Below are positions 50,640 through 59,424 of a stretch of DNA of 62,286 nucleotides, one piece after another (the stretch's first letter is position 1; every line of letters starts with the position of its first letter). The stretch comes from Nonomuraea sp. PA05. GTDB lineage: Bacteria; Actinomycetota; Actinomycetes; Streptosporangiales; Streptosporangiaceae. The notes under the pieces are model-generated. The model saw only the letters and a program-made list of their open reading frames with translations. It had not been told where the DNA came from and did not search any database. The position numbers and the translations under genes were made by a program. The DNA lies in contig NZ_VSEY01000060.1 in assembly GCF_008086045.1 (NCBI RefSeq), forward strand, positions 1 through 62,286. Direction: 5' to 3'.

Positions 50640-52325
50640 ATGTCACCTTCGCATGTCAGAAGGCGGGCCAGGACACGCATCCTGCTGACGGCGTTATGCG
50701 CCGGCCTGGGGTTGCTCCTGCCGGCCACCACGGCCGTCGCCGACCAGGTGCCGCTGCCGCCGCGGCCCACGATGTCACCGCCGGTGCCGGTCACGCCCCC
50801 GCCCGGCGGCCCGCGGCCGACACTGTCGCCGCCGATCGTGCTGCCGTGCCCGCCGACCTGCCTGGACATGCCGGAACCCGAGCCGTACGACGCGGTCGTC
50901 TACGGCGACAGCTACACCAGCGGCGAGGGCGCCAGCCACAACCACAAGTACGTGCCGAAGGCCGACGGCACGGAGGACTTCCGCCACAGGTCAGGCCTGG
51001 CGCCCTTCTACGTGGCCTGGGCCGCCCTGGAGATGGGGCGCCACCCGCTGCGCAGGATGGTGCTCAACTCGGAGACGATGCAGCGGACGATCGGGCGCGA
51101 CAACCTCTACTTCCAGGCCTCGTCCGGCGCGTGGCTCAAGCACCTCGACGAGGACCAGATGGAGAAGAAGGGCGGGACGGTCGTCCGCAACCCGCCGCAG
51201 ACGCACGACGTCCCGACCATGGCCAAGGTCGTGCACTTCGGGCTCGGCGGCAACGACGCCGGGTTCGCCGACCTGGTCGGCACCGCGGCCACGGCGTTCC
51301 TGATCCGGCCCAACGGCGCCCTCATGGGGTCGCTGACCTGGGAGGCGGACCAGGAGAAGTCGGTCGCCATGGAGCTGAGCCGGCTGGACCCGCGGATCGA
51401 CACGCTGAAGGACAAGGTCGCCCACGGGCTGTGGAGCGTGCGGGAGACCCACCCGGTGGCCGACATCGTGGTCTCGCTCTACCCCTTGGGGGTGAAGGCG
51501 TCGGGCAACACCCGCATCCCGGAGATGACCACCACCACGATGGAGATGATCTATCCCTTCGCGGTCCGCGTGAACCAGGCCATCCGTGACGGGGTGGCGC
51601 AGTTCCAGGCCAGCTTCCCGCAGACCAGGGTGCACGTCTTCGACCCGAACACCGCCGGGCCGAACGGCACCAGCGTGGTCGCCGGGCACGAGCTGGGCCA
51701 GCCCGACTCCTACTTCCAGAGCCTCGTGCACCGCCCCAACCTGCTCCTCGGCAAGCCGTTCCAGTCCTACCAGGAGAGCTTCCACCCCAACGAGCCCGGC
51801 TCGGTCGCCATCGGCAAGGCGCTGGCCACCTTCCTGGCGGAGAAACTCCCGGAGCTCTTCCCGAACGGGCCCGACTTCAGCGCCCTCAGCATGAACCCGC
51901 AGCCGCTGGCCGCGTCGCCGGACGACGCCCAGGCGGTGCTCGAATGGGCGGTCACCAACGGGGCGCAGCTCTGCGAGGACACCGACATCGACAGCCTGTG
52001 CCGCTCCATCACGCCCACCGGCATCGTCCTGTCGAAGGACCTGTGGTTCGACCCCGACAGGGTTAAACCGTTCCCCGGCCCGCCGGTTCCCGGCGGCCCC
52101 GACCAGGGCACGCCGGGCGGCGGTGGCGGGGGAGGGTCCCCCGGGATCCCGGCCGAGTACATCCCCAAGGATCCGTGCGACATCTTCCGGCCGGTCCGGT
52201 ACGAGTACTACGCGGGGGTGAAGGTGCAGGGCGGTCCCTACCAGACGCCGGTGACCATCGAGGAGATCGTCATGGCGCCGCGCAAGCCCAAGTGCGTCCC
52301 GGGCGTGGGGCTGATCTTCGAGTGA
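50640..52325 (+). CDS. secreted SGNH/GDSL hydrolase
   Basis: This 561-residue protein has a Sec signal (about residues 1-34) and a Pro-rich region, then the SGNH fold: block I VVYGDSYTSGEGA (Ser nucleophile), block III GLGGNDAGF and block V FHPNEPG (Asp/His dyad replaced by the HPN form). A Gly/Pro-rich linker near residue 500 leads to a 60-residue C-terminal domain with Cys pairs. A lipase/esterase acting outside the cell is likely. ATG 50640 has AAGGAG upstream. Confidence 0.88.
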   Translation: MSPSHVRRRARTRILLTALCAGLGLLLPATTAVADQVPLPPRPTMSPPVPVTPPPGGPRPTLSPPIVLPCPPTCLDMPEPEPYDAVVYGDSYTSGEGASHNHKYVPKADGTEDFRHRSGLAPFYVAWAALEMGRHPLRRMVLNSETMQRTIGRDNLYFQASSGAWLKHLDEDQMEKKGGTVVRNPPQTHDVPTMAKVVHFGLGGNDAGFADLVGTAATAFLIRPNGALMGSLTWEADQEKSVAMELSRLDPRIDTLKDKVAHGLWSVRETHPVADIVVSLYPLGVKASGNTRIPEMTTTTMEMIYPFAVRVNQAIRDGVAQFQASFPQTRVHVFDPNTAGPNGTSVVAGHELGQPDSYFQSLVHRPNLLLGKPFQSYQESFHPNEPGSVAIGKALATFLAEKLPELFPNGPDFSALSMNPQPLAASPDDAQAVLEWAVTNGAQLCEDTDIDSLCRSITPTGIVLSKDLWFDPDRVKPFPGPPVPGGPDQGTPGGGGGGGSPGIPAEYIPKDPCDIFRPVRYEYYAGVKVQGGPYQTPVTIEEIVMAPRKPKCVPGVGLIFE

Positions 52326-52333
52326 CCCGTGGA

Positions 52334-52361
52334 CAGGGGCCGCCGGGACGGGCGGCCCCTG
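52334..52361. terminator. bidirectional terminator hairpin
   Basis: CAGGGGCCGCC (52334-52344) and GGCGGCCCCTG (52351-52361) form a perfect 11 bp stem with the loop GGGACG between the stops of the convergent SGNH and P450 genes. Confidence 0.75.
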
Positions 52362-52362
52362 G

Positions 52363-53547
52363 TCACAGCACGACCGGCAGTTTGTCGTAGCCGCGTACGG
52401 TGCTGCTGTGCAGCCGCACCGCGCGCTCGTGATCGACGTCCCAGACGGGGAAGCGGCGCAGCGTCTCCGCCAGGCCGACCCGCCCTTCGAGGCGGGCCAG
52501 GGCCGCGCCGAGACAGAAGTGGATGCCGAGGCCGAACGCGAGGTGCCCGTCGAACCGGCGGCGCACGTCGAACCGATCGGCGCCCGGGAAGACGCGTTCG
52601 TCCCGGTCGGCCGCCCCGGTGAGCAGCAGGACCTTGGCGCCGGCCGGGATGGTCGTGCCGTGCAGCCGGACGTCGCGGGTGAGGGTGCGCCCCTGCACGG
52701 GGGACGGGGACTCGTACCGCAGGATCTCCTCGACGGCGTTCCGCAGCAGCGAGGGGTCGGCGGCCAGCGCGGCACGCTGACCGGGATGCGCGGCGAGCAG
52801 CGCGCACGCCCAGCCGAGCAGCCGGGCCACCGTCTCCGTGCCGCCGCTGACCAGCAGGCCGGCGAAGTCGGCCGCCTCGCCGGTGGTGAGCCGCCGGACG
52901 CCTTCCCCGGTGGATACCTCGGCCTCGACCAGCGCGGTCATCAGGTCGTCGCGCGGGCTCCTGCGGCGGGCCTCGATCTGGTCGCAGAAGTACGCGTGCA
53001 GCCGCATCATGGCGGCGAAGGAGACCTCGTTGACGACCCCTCTGCCCTCCTCGATGTGGAAGGCCCTGTCGATCTCCTCGCGCACCTCCTCGCGGTCCGC
53101 CGGGTCGACGCCGATCAGCTCGGAGATGACCCTCGACGGGAGCTGGACGGCGAAGTCCTGAACGTAGTCGAACCCGTCGCCGCCGAGGTGCGGATCGAGC
53201 AGCTCGGCGCAGAGCGCGCGGACGTACTCCTCCAGCAGCGCGATCCGGCGGGGCGTGAAGGCACGGGAGACGAGCGTGCGCAGCGTCGTGTGCGCGGGCG
53301 GGTCCGTGAAGAGCATCATGCCGCCGCCCATCGGCTCGCTCGTCATGAGCTCCAGCACGGTGCCGTACGCGGAGCTGTAGGTGCGCGGGTCCCGGCAGGC
53401 GGCCTCGACGTCCGCGTAGCGGGACAGGGCGTGGAAGCCGAGCTTGTCGTTGTGGTAGACGGGCCGCTCGTCGCGCATCCTGCGCCACAGCGGATACGGG
53501 TCGAGGTCGATCGTCTGGTCGAACGGGTCCCAGTACAGTTCGGTCAC
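52363..53547 (-). CDS. cytochrome P450
   Basis: This 394-residue bacterial class I P450 has the I-helix GLLVSGGTETVAR (Thr for O2 activation), K-helix ExxR in EEILRYESP, and the heme loop FGLGIHFCLGAALARLE with Cys345 as the iron ligand. All core motifs are complete. A ferredoxin partner is not encoded nearby. The substrate is unknown; similar enzymes (CYP107/105-like) hydroxylate natural products. It is the last gene of the leftward group here. Confidence 0.92.
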   Translation of the reverse strand: MTELYWDPFDQTIDLDPYPLWRRMRDERPVYHNDKLGFHALSRYADVEAACRDPRTYSSAYGTVLELMTSEPMGGGMMLFTDPPAHTTLRTLVSRAFTPRRIALLEEYVRALCAELLDPHLGGDGFDYVQDFAVQLPSRVISELIGVDPADREEVREEIDRAFHIEEGRGVVNEVSFAAMMRLHAYFCDQIEARRRSPRDDLMTALVEAEVSTGEGVRRLTTGEAADFAGLLVSGGTETVARLLGWACALLAAHPGQRAALAADPSLLRNAVEEILRYESPSPVQGRTLTRDVRLHGTTIPAGAKVLLLTGAADRDERVFPGADRFDVRRRFDGHLAFGLGIHFCLGAALARLEGRVGLAETLRRFPVWDVDHERAVRLHSSTVRGYDKLPVVL

Positions 53548-53637
53548 GGCGGACCACCCCTCAGCCGCTGAGTCTCACCATGTCAACGAGTCTGCGGGGG
53601 TGACGCCTCCGGCGCCACCCCCGGTCACGTCCGCCCG

Positions 53638-54480
53638 TCAGGCGTTCATGTCGATCTTGTGCGAGCAGAGCTCCCTGCCCAGCCTGGCCGGGTTGCTGTC
53701 GGCCTTGCCGAAGTGGGCGGCGGCGGCGTCGAACCGCGCGGCCAGCGCGCTGCCGTCGGCCACCTCGACCAGCCCGCCGCTCTCGGTGGCCCAGGAGGAG
53801 TAGGTGTCGGAACGGTACTCCTGGCCGTAGAGCTGCGAGACGATGTCCCTCAGCCCGCCCTTGCCGTTGAACATGGCGTGCGAGCCCCAGCCGACGTAGG
53901 CGCGCGGATGCGCCAGCCCCCGGCCGACCGTGGTGCGGTCGTCCCCGCTGATGCTCTCCGCCCGGTCCCAGGACAGGCCGCGATGCTTGCCGTGGGTGCT
54001 CATCAGGAACCAGGACCTGTCCCAGGTCCCGTTCGCGTCCTTGTTCCAGACGACCTCCACGTACTCGAAGTCGTGCGGGTGGCCGCCGCCCGCGAAGTAG
54101 CTCCTGGCCAGGTAGAGCGAGTAGACGACGCGGATCTCGTTCGGGTTGCAGTGCTTGGCGGTGTAGTAGGTCGGGAACGGCGTGCCGACTCGCGGGCAGC
54201 CGCTGTCGCTGTCGGGCCACGCGGTGACCTTCGCGCCGGCGGCGGGAGCGCCGTCGGAGCCGAAGGCCGGCTGGGGCCAGCAGGGGTCGTTGTTGTGAGC
54301 CCGGGCGAACAGCCAGAGGGGCGCCGACCAGTTGGCGAAGTCCCTCATCGACCAGCCGCCCGACGCGGTGTCCGACGCCGTGTCCGACGCGGTGCCCGCC
54401 GAGGCGGGCGCCGAGACGGGCGCCAGGAACGCCAGGCAGGCCAGGGACGTCAGGACAAGGGTTGCGATGCGCCGCAACAT
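53638..54480 (-). CDS. secreted NPP1/NLP-like protein
   Basis: This 280-residue protein has a Sec signal peptide (about 1-28). It keeps the fold marks of necrosis- and ethylene-inducing-like (NLP/NPP1) proteins: cysteines, YSLYLARSYFAGGGHPHDFE (the heptapeptide usually GHRHDWE) and WGSHAMFNGKGG. Two of the seven signature residues differ (R to P, W to F), so membrane-damaging activity is uncertain. ATG 54480 has AAAGGAG upstream. NLPs occur in plant-associated and soil microbes; some are simply wall-active. Confidence 0.85.
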   Translation of the reverse strand: MLRRIATLVLTSLACLAFLAPVSAPASAGTASDTASDTASGGWSMRDFANWSAPLWLFARAHNNDPCWPQPAFGSDGAPAAGAKVTAWPDSDSGCPRVGTPFPTYYTAKHCNPNEIRVVYSLYLARSYFAGGGHPHDFEYVEVVWNKDANGTWDRSWFLMSTHGKHRGLSWDRAESISGDDRTTVGRGLAHPRAYVGWGSHAMFNGKGGLRDIVSQLYGQEYRSDTYSSWATESGGLVEVADGSALAARFDAAAAHFGKADSNPARLGRELCSHKIDMNA

Positions 54481-54553
54481 GTGATGCTCCTTTCCGTGCA
54501 GCCGATCGGCGGCTGCACACGGGAGCTTGTACGGGGTGCGGCGCACGGCGAGT

Positions 54554-55744
54554 TCAGCGCTGAACTGCGTCCTTTTCCTCATTCGCCTCCCGCGCCAGGA
54601 CACAGTGGGTGCCGGTGAAGATCGTCGGCATGCACTTGTTGCAGTGGACGCACAACGAGCGGGTGCCCGGCCGCTCGCGCAGCCGGTTGATCAGGTCGGG
54701 CTCGCGCAGCAGCGCGCGGGCCATGGCGACGAACTCGAAGCCCTCGGCCATCGCCAGATCCATGGTGGCGCGCTCGCTGATGCCGCCGAGCAGCACGAGG
54801 GGCAGCTTCAGCGCGGCGCGGAACTGGCGGGCGGACTCCAGCAGGTACGCCTCCCGGTAGGGGTAGGCGCGGATGAACCGGCCGCCGGCCAGCCGGAGGC
54901 CCAGCCGTACGGGCTGCTTGAACGTGGCGGCGAACTCCGCGACCGGCGCGTCGCCGCGGAACAGGTACATCGGGTTCAGCAGGGAGCTGCCGGCGGTCAG
55001 TTCCAGGGCGTCGAGGCTGCCGTCGCGTTCGAGCCACCGGGCGACCTGGAGGCTCTCGTCCAGCCACAGGCCGCCGGGCACGCCGTCGTCCATGTTGAGC
55101 TTGGCCAGGATCGCGATGCGGTCGCCGACGGCGCCGCGGACGGCGCGGGCCGCGCCGAGCGCGACCTTGGCGCGGTTGGCGAGCGAGCCGCCGTACTCGT
55201 CCCTGCGCTTGTTGAGCCTGGGGGAGAGGAACGAGCTGGCGAAGTAGTTGTGGCCGAGATGAATTTCCACGGCGTCGAAGCCCGCCTCGACGGCCAGCCT
55301 GGCGGCGCTCGCGTGGGCGGCGGTGATGCGCTCGATGTCGGCGACGGTGGCGCGGCGGGTCAGCCGCATCGCCTGCGGGTTGAACGACGCCGTCGGGGCC
55401 AGCGCGGGCAGCCGGGTGGACCTCGCGTTGGCGACCGGCCCCGCGTGGCCGAGCTGGGCGGAGGCGGCGGCGCCCGCGGCGTGCACGGCGTCGGTGAGGC
55501 GGCGCAGCCCCGGCAGGGCGTCCGGGCGCATCCAGAGCTGGTGGCGCTGGGTGCGGCCCTCGGGCGCGACGGCACAGTAGGCGACGGTGGTCATGCCCAC
55601 CCCGCCGGCGGCGTGGGCGCGGTGGAAGGCGATGAGGTCGTCGCTGACGAGGGCGCCTGTGGCCATGCCCTCGAAGGTGGCGGCCTTGATGACGCGGTTG
55701 CGCAGCGTGAGGGGGCCCAGTGCGGCCCGGTCGAACACGTCCAT
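54554..55744 (-). CDS. old yellow enzyme-type NADH:flavin oxidoreductase
   Basis: This 396-residue FMN TIM-barrel enzyme (MDVFDRAALGPLTLRNRVIK) has the flavin/substrate motif EIHLGHNYFASSFLSPRLNKR, where the usual HGAHGYL is varied, plus KLNMDDGVPGG and LVLLGGISE. It ends CVHCNKCM, the iron-sulfur cysteine pattern start of the two-domain (2,4-dienoyl-CoA reductase-like) group, though the second domain is missing. It reduces activated C=C bonds. GGGAGG precedes ATG 55744. Confidence 0.88.
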   Translation of the reverse strand: MDVFDRAALGPLTLRNRVIKAATFEGMATGALVSDDLIAFHRAHAAGGVGMTTVAYCAVAPEGRTQRHQLWMRPDALPGLRRLTDAVHAAGAAASAQLGHAGPVANARSTRLPALAPTASFNPQAMRLTRRATVADIERITAAHASAARLAVEAGFDAVEIHLGHNYFASSFLSPRLNKRRDEYGGSLANRAKVALGAARAVRGAVGDRIAILAKLNMDDGVPGGLWLDESLQVARWLERDGSLDALELTAGSSLLNPMYLFRGDAPVAEFAATFKQPVRLGLRLAGGRFIRAYPYREAYLLESARQFRAALKLPLVLLGGISERATMDLAMAEGFEFVAMARALLREPDLINRLRERPGTRSLCVHCNKCMPTIFTGTHCVLAREANEEKDAVQR

Positions 55745-55873
55745 GGCAACCTCCCGGGTTGCGGTGTCCCTGCCGGTCGATGGAGGTACGCCTATCAAAG
55801 CAGGCCCGGGCCGAGATCCCAGGGCATCCCGTCGTGGTGGCCGCGGTGGTGCTGGGCGCTGATCCGGACGAGG

Positions 55874-56956
55874 TCAGCTGAGCGGGCGCATGACGCTCAG
55901 GGCCTCTTCGATCAGTTCGCCGGGGAACGGGGTGGTCCGGCTGGTGCCGTACAGGTGCCAGTAGAAGTCGTTCATGGCCGCGGCCACGGGCGCGTACCGG
56001 CGGATGGCCGAGGCCACGGCCGGCGGGGCGCCCGCCGGCTCCGCGCCCTCCGCGCACGCCCGCACGTACGCGTTGCGCCGGATCGGCAGGCCGCCCACCG
56101 GCACCCCCACCCCGCACACGTCGGTGACGAGCCAGTTGACCAGCCGCATCATCGCGTAGGCGAGATCGTGGGCGCGGTTGCGGTGCAGGAACTCGGCCTC
56201 CTCCTCCGACAGGTCGAAGCGGGAGGAGGTCGCCAGCCCGAAGTCCGTGATGTAGAGGCGCTCGCCGTCGGTGAGCATGTTGCCGAAGTGGCCGTCGAAG
56301 TGCGTCAGCTCCTGGCCGTTCATGAACGCCACGTCGGCCAGCATGCGCGACTCCAGCAGGGCGCCCGCCGCGGCGGCGGCGTCCGGGCCGGCGGCGCGGC
56401 GGGTGGCGAGCCAGCCGCCGAGGTCGCGGGGGATGAACTCCTGGAACAGCACGACGGAGGCCGACGCGCCGGCCAGGGCGTGCAGCCGGTCGCGCACCCC
56501 CGGCGACCCGTCCCAGTACCGGACGACCGCCTCCACGTCGGCGTGCTCGCCGAAGGGCGGCGGCGCGCCCGGCAGCACCCGCCAGTGATACAGCAGCGGG
56601 AAGGACGCCGTGCGCCCGGCCAGCACCCAGCCGGTCGTCATCTCGCAGGCCGCCAGCTCACGCCACGCGCCGAAGCCCGGCGAGGGGAAGGCGGCGATCC
56701 CGTACTGGCAGACCGGCGGGATCCCGAACAGGTTCGCCGTGGACAACTCGTTGCCGGGGCGGCGCTCCAGGTCGGTCAGGGGGATGCGCTTGGCGAAGAC
56801 CGGCACGTCCTCGACGGTCAGCAGGGCCGAGGCGCCGCCGACCCCCGAGCCCAGCGGGCGCGCCCGCTCCAGCGACTCGGCGAGCCGCCGGTCGCTGCGG
56901 GACGCCAGCGCGCTCGCGACGCCGGCGTGGCGGCGGGCGCGCGCTTCGTGTGACAT
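55874..56956 (-). CDS. protein kinase-like phosphotransferase
   Basis: This 360-residue protein has the kinase-fold marks HFDGHFGNML (catalytic Asp) and ITDFGLATS (metal DFG), with an N-lobe region VPVFAKRIPLTDLE (Lys). It is closer to aminoglycoside or small-molecule kinases than to Hanks kinases, because HRDLKPEN is replaced. The substrate is unknown. ATG 56956 is chosen; a TTG 18 bases upstream would add six residues. Confidence 0.75.
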   Translation of the reverse strand: MSHEARARRHAGVASALASRSDRRLAESLERARPLGSGVGGASALLTVEDVPVFAKRIPLTDLERRPGNELSTANLFGIPPVCQYGIAAFPSPGFGAWRELAACEMTTGWVLAGRTASFPLLYHWRVLPGAPPPFGEHADVEAVVRYWDGSPGVRDRLHALAGASASVVLFQEFIPRDLGGWLATRRAAGPDAAAAAGALLESRMLADVAFMNGQELTHFDGHFGNMLTDGERLYITDFGLATSSRFDLSEEEAEFLHRNRAHDLAYAMMRLVNWLVTDVCGVGVPVGGLPIRRNAYVRACAEGAEPAGAPPAVASAIRRYAPVAAAMNDFYWHLYGTSRTTPFPGELIEEALSVMRPLS

Positions 56957-57024
56957 GTCCGTGTACGGGGGCAAAGTGTGATCATTCTACGGTGCGGCCT
57001 TCGCCGGCCGGTAGACGCCCTTCG

Positions 57025-57112
57025 TCAGGTCACGGCCACGCGGTCGGTCAGCGGGTAGGCGCGCTTCATCAGGTCACGGCCACGCGTTCGGTCAGCCGGT
57101 GGGCTCGGTGCC
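57025..57112. repeat. 44 bp direct repeat at the end of a small gene
   Basis: TCAGGTCACGGCCACGCG starts at 57025 and again at 57069, with the rest of the 44-base unit largely kept. The second copy reaches into the last codons and stop of the 80-residue gene (57092). Confidence 0.75.
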
Positions 57113-57334
57113 CGGGTCCGCGTCGCCCTCGGCCGTCTCGTCGCCGTCCTCGGCCACCTCGCGCCGCTCCTCCTCCGCCTTCACCTCCGGGTCGGGCGGC
57201 GGCTCCACCGGCTCGGCGGGGATCGGCCGCGGCGTGTCCCGCACCTCGACCCCGGCCCGCGCGGCGAGCGTGTCCGACTCTCCGCACACCTGGCCGATCG
57301 CGGGTGGCATCTCCTCAGGGCGTTTGTCGTCCAT
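57092..57334 (-). CDS. small acidic disordered protein
   Basis: This 80-residue, Glu/Asp/Pro-rich protein (MDDKRPEEMPPAIGQVCGESD, then acidic tail) is probably unstructured. The family is not recognised and function is unknown. The palindrome CTTGA-CCGA-TCAAG (57354-57367) lies 20 bases before the start and could be its operator. ATG 57334 is the only sensible start. Confidence 0.55.
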   Translation of the reverse strand: MDDKRPEEMPPAIGQVCGESDTLAARAGVEVRDTPRPIPAEPVEPPPDPEVKAEEERREVAEDGDETAEGDADPGTEPTG

Positions 57335-57353
57335 GACCCGCAACTGCCCCCGG

Positions 57354-57367
57354 CTTGACCGATCAAG
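57354..57367. promoter_or_regulatory. palindrome before the small acidic gene
   Basis: CTTGACCGATCAAG is a perfect 5 bp inverted repeat with a 4-base centre. It lies between two minus-strand genes and upstream of the 80-residue gene. The regulator is unknown. Confidence 0.35.
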
Positions 57368-57393
57368 CGTGACGGCCGGACGTACGCCCGTGA

Positions 57394-57822
57394 TCAGGAC
57401 GCGGCGGGCTCGTGAGGCAGGGGCGCGGCCGGGTGGTGGTCGACAACGTCGAGGATGGCGTGGGCCGTGCCGGGGTGGATGTTCAGGCGTGCCCACGCGC
57501 CGGTGATCCGCAGCAGCCGGGCCACGACGTCCTGGACGCCCGCCAGGTGCAGCGCCCCGCCCCGCTCGCGCAGGACGGTGTGCAGCCTCTCCAGGACGCG
57601 CAGGCCGTGGCTGTCCATGAACGTCAGCAGCCCGAGGTCGAGCACCACCGGCCGGCCGGGCAGCAGCCGCCGGCGGACATAGGCTTCCAGCCGGTCGGCG
57701 TTGGTGGCGTCGACCTCTCCGATCACGCTGATGAGCACGCCGCCGTCGAGCCGGTGGCAGCCCAGGGTGAGGGACGGCGTGGCGGGCTCCAGGCTGCCGC
57801 CATGCCGGTGAACGAGATGCAT
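57394..57822 (-). CDS. STAS-domain anti-sigma factor antagonist
   Basis: This 142-residue protein has a STAS domain (residues 15-115) with the phospho-site Ser in DLGLLTFMDSHGLRVL, as in SpoIIAA/RsbV-like proteins that free a sigma factor from its anti-sigma kinase when unphosphorylated. No RsbW-type kinase gene is adjacent. The N-terminus contains a Gly/His-rich lead (MHLVHRHGGS). It is monocistronic in front of the small acidic gene. Confidence 0.85.
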   Translation of the reverse strand: MHLVHRHGGSLEPATPSLTLGCHRLDGGVLISVIGEVDATNADRLEAYVRRRLLPGRPVVLDLGLLTFMDSHGLRVLERLHTVLRERGGALHLAGVQDVVARLLRITGAWARLNIHPGTAHAILDVVDHHPAAPLPHEPAAS

Positions 57823-57900
57823 GTGCGTGGAGTCCTTCCCGGGCGTGGAGGGGTATGGGGTGCCGCTGGTCCTCTCCTGAAGAGTAATACAGGAAATATG

Positions 57901-58410
57901 TTACCGGAAGCCGACTTCGTGAGACCCATGTCGGCTTTTCAGGGTGACCTGGTCGTAGAAGATGCCCAGCCGGTCGATGCGCCAGAGCTGGCCGTACACG
58001 ATGAGGGTCGCGCCGAGCACGGTCGGCCAGACCGTCAGCGCGATCAGCCCCCACACCAGCAGGGCGAGCCCGGCGAGCGCGCCGGCCGTCCAGAAGCGCT
58101 GGACGACCGCGAACCCGGCGGGCATCCGCGAGCGGTCCTCCAGCCACAGCCGCTCGCCGTAGATGCCCCGCGACGACCAGGCGACCGGCCGGTCGATCGG
58201 CGGGAAGGCGTGCGGGTTGGCCCACAGCCACAGCACGACCAGCGCCAGCGGCACCAGCGCCCACCAGCCGATCCACGCGCGGCTCCAGATCGCCAGGATG
58301 GCGAGCGGGATGGCGGCGAAGCGCGTCCAGACGCTCCACGGGTTGGCGTGACGCCTCCACGCCTCCTCGCTCATGCCGGCCATCCGCGCGTACTTGTCCA
58401 GAACGCTCAT
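57901..58410 (-). CDS. DUF6653-like membrane protein
   Basis: This 169-residue protein (MSVLDKYARMAGMSEEAWRRHANPWSVWTR) has four hydrophobic helices in two pairs. The HANPWSVWTR and WANPHAFP segments resemble the DUF6653 family (function unknown). It starts inside the stop of the TetR gene (ATGA overlap), so it is the co-expressed, probably regulated partner of that repressor. Confidence 0.8.
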   Translation of the reverse strand: MSVLDKYARMAGMSEEAWRRHANPWSVWTRFAAIPLAILAIWSRAWIGWWALVPLALVVLWLWANPHAFPPIDRPVAWSSRGIYGERLWLEDRSRMPAGFAVVQRFWTAGALAGLALLVWGLIALTVWPTVLGATLIVYGQLWRIDRLGIFYDQVTLKSRHGSHEVGFR

Positions 58411-59003
58411 GCGAGCATCCCCCTTGCCAGAGTTCTGATGGTGGCGTCGAGCACCTGCTCGTAGGCGGGGCCGAAGCGGTCGCGGTTGACGACGACGAGG
58501 CCCGCGGCGCGGATCACCCCGGCGAGGGTCTCCGCCGGGATGTCCGCGACCAGCACGCCCGCGCGCTGCCCGGCGGCCAGGTAGTCGAGCAGCGGCGTGA
58601 CGAGCCGCGGGGTCACGCGGGCGATCTGCTCGGGGCCGACGCGCCTGGTCACCGCCTCCAGCTCGTCCGGCCTGGTGAGCAGGCGCCGGTAGAGCGGGTC
58701 GCCGGTGAGCACGCCGGTGATGGCGTGCATGACGGCGACCAGGCTCTCCTCCCCGGGCGGGACGGCGAGCGCCGCCGTGAGGCCGGCGGTCACCCGCGGG
58801 GCCCGGCGGAGCATGACCTCCAGGTAGAGCGACTCCTTGGAGTCGAAGAAGGCGTAGAAGCTGCCCTTGGCGATGCCCGCCGGGCCCACCAGCTCGTCCA
58901 GCGAGGTCTTCTTCAGGCCCTGCGTGGTGAACAGCTCCTCGCCGAGGTCGAGCAGCACGCCGGTGATGCGTGCCTTCTCTTCGGACGTGAACGCGACTGC
59001 CAA
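58407..59003 (-). CDS. TetR family transcriptional regulator
   Basis: This 198-residue protein has an N-terminal HTH (KTSLDELVGPAGIAKGSFYAFFDSKESLY) and a helical ligand domain. TTG 59003 has GGAG seven bases upstream. The inverted repeat TGACT-N5-AGTCA overlaps this ribosome site, so it very likely represses its own operon with the DUF6653 gene. Confidence 0.9.
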   Translation of the reverse strand: MAVAFTSEEKARITGVLLDLGEELFTTQGLKKTSLDELVGPAGIAKGSFYAFFDSKESLYLEVMLRRAPRVTAGLTAALAVPPGEESLVAVMHAITGVLTGDPLYRRLLTRPDELEAVTRRVGPEQIARVTPRLVTPLLDYLAAGQRAGVLVADIPAETLAGVIRAAGLVVVNRDRFGPAYEQVLDATIRTLARGMLA

Positions 59004-59007
59004 GCTA

Positions 59008-59022
59008 TGACTCCTTCAGTCA
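59008..59022. promoter_or_regulatory. autoregulatory operator of the TetR gene
   Basis: TGACT-CCTTC-AGTCA lies 5-19 bases before the TTG start, inside an AT-rich stretch, and covers the GGAG. Typical for TetR self-repression. Confidence 0.6.
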
Positions 59023-59077
59023 TTTGTTCATAGCCTAGCCGTGACGGAGCCCGACGCCAACCGGAGAGCCCCTGTTA

Positions 59078-59424
59078 CCGCTCGATCATCCGCAGCTGCG
59101 CCTCGTCGTGATGCCCGCCCGCGGCCGGAGGCAGACGGTCGGGCTTCGCCGGTTGCCCGGGTCGTCCGGGCCGAAGTCGCTCTCCGAGCGGATCGCGCCG
59201 GTCAGGAAGCCGTGGCCGGGCGGGGAGCAGGCGGCCAGGCCGATGCCCAGCTCGCGCAGCAGCGGTAGTACCTCCTCCTGGTCGCGCGTCGTTCTCGGGC
59301 CCACCCGGTGCTGGTAGTACAGGTCGATGTGGCCGGTGCCCAGGCGCGGCGGCCTTGCCGAGGAGCTCCCCGTTGACGTACGGGCCGTAGATCTCGGCGG
59401 TGTCCCAGGTCCAGGGCACGGGCC
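59078..59424 (-). pseudogene. aldo/keto reductase remnant
   Basis: Pieces in three frames read WDTAEIYGPYVNGELLGKA, GHIDLYYQHRVGP and LPLLRELGIGLAACSPPGHG, the order found in Tas/YajO-type aldo/keto reductases. The N-terminal 50 residues, the middle and the C-terminus are missing. No function is expected. Confidence 0.7.

Noticed and set aside
50640..52325. SGNH hydrolase as an O-acetyltransferase partner of the polyketide cassette
   Set aside because: It has a signal peptide and lies 27 kb away, so nothing links it to the PKS.
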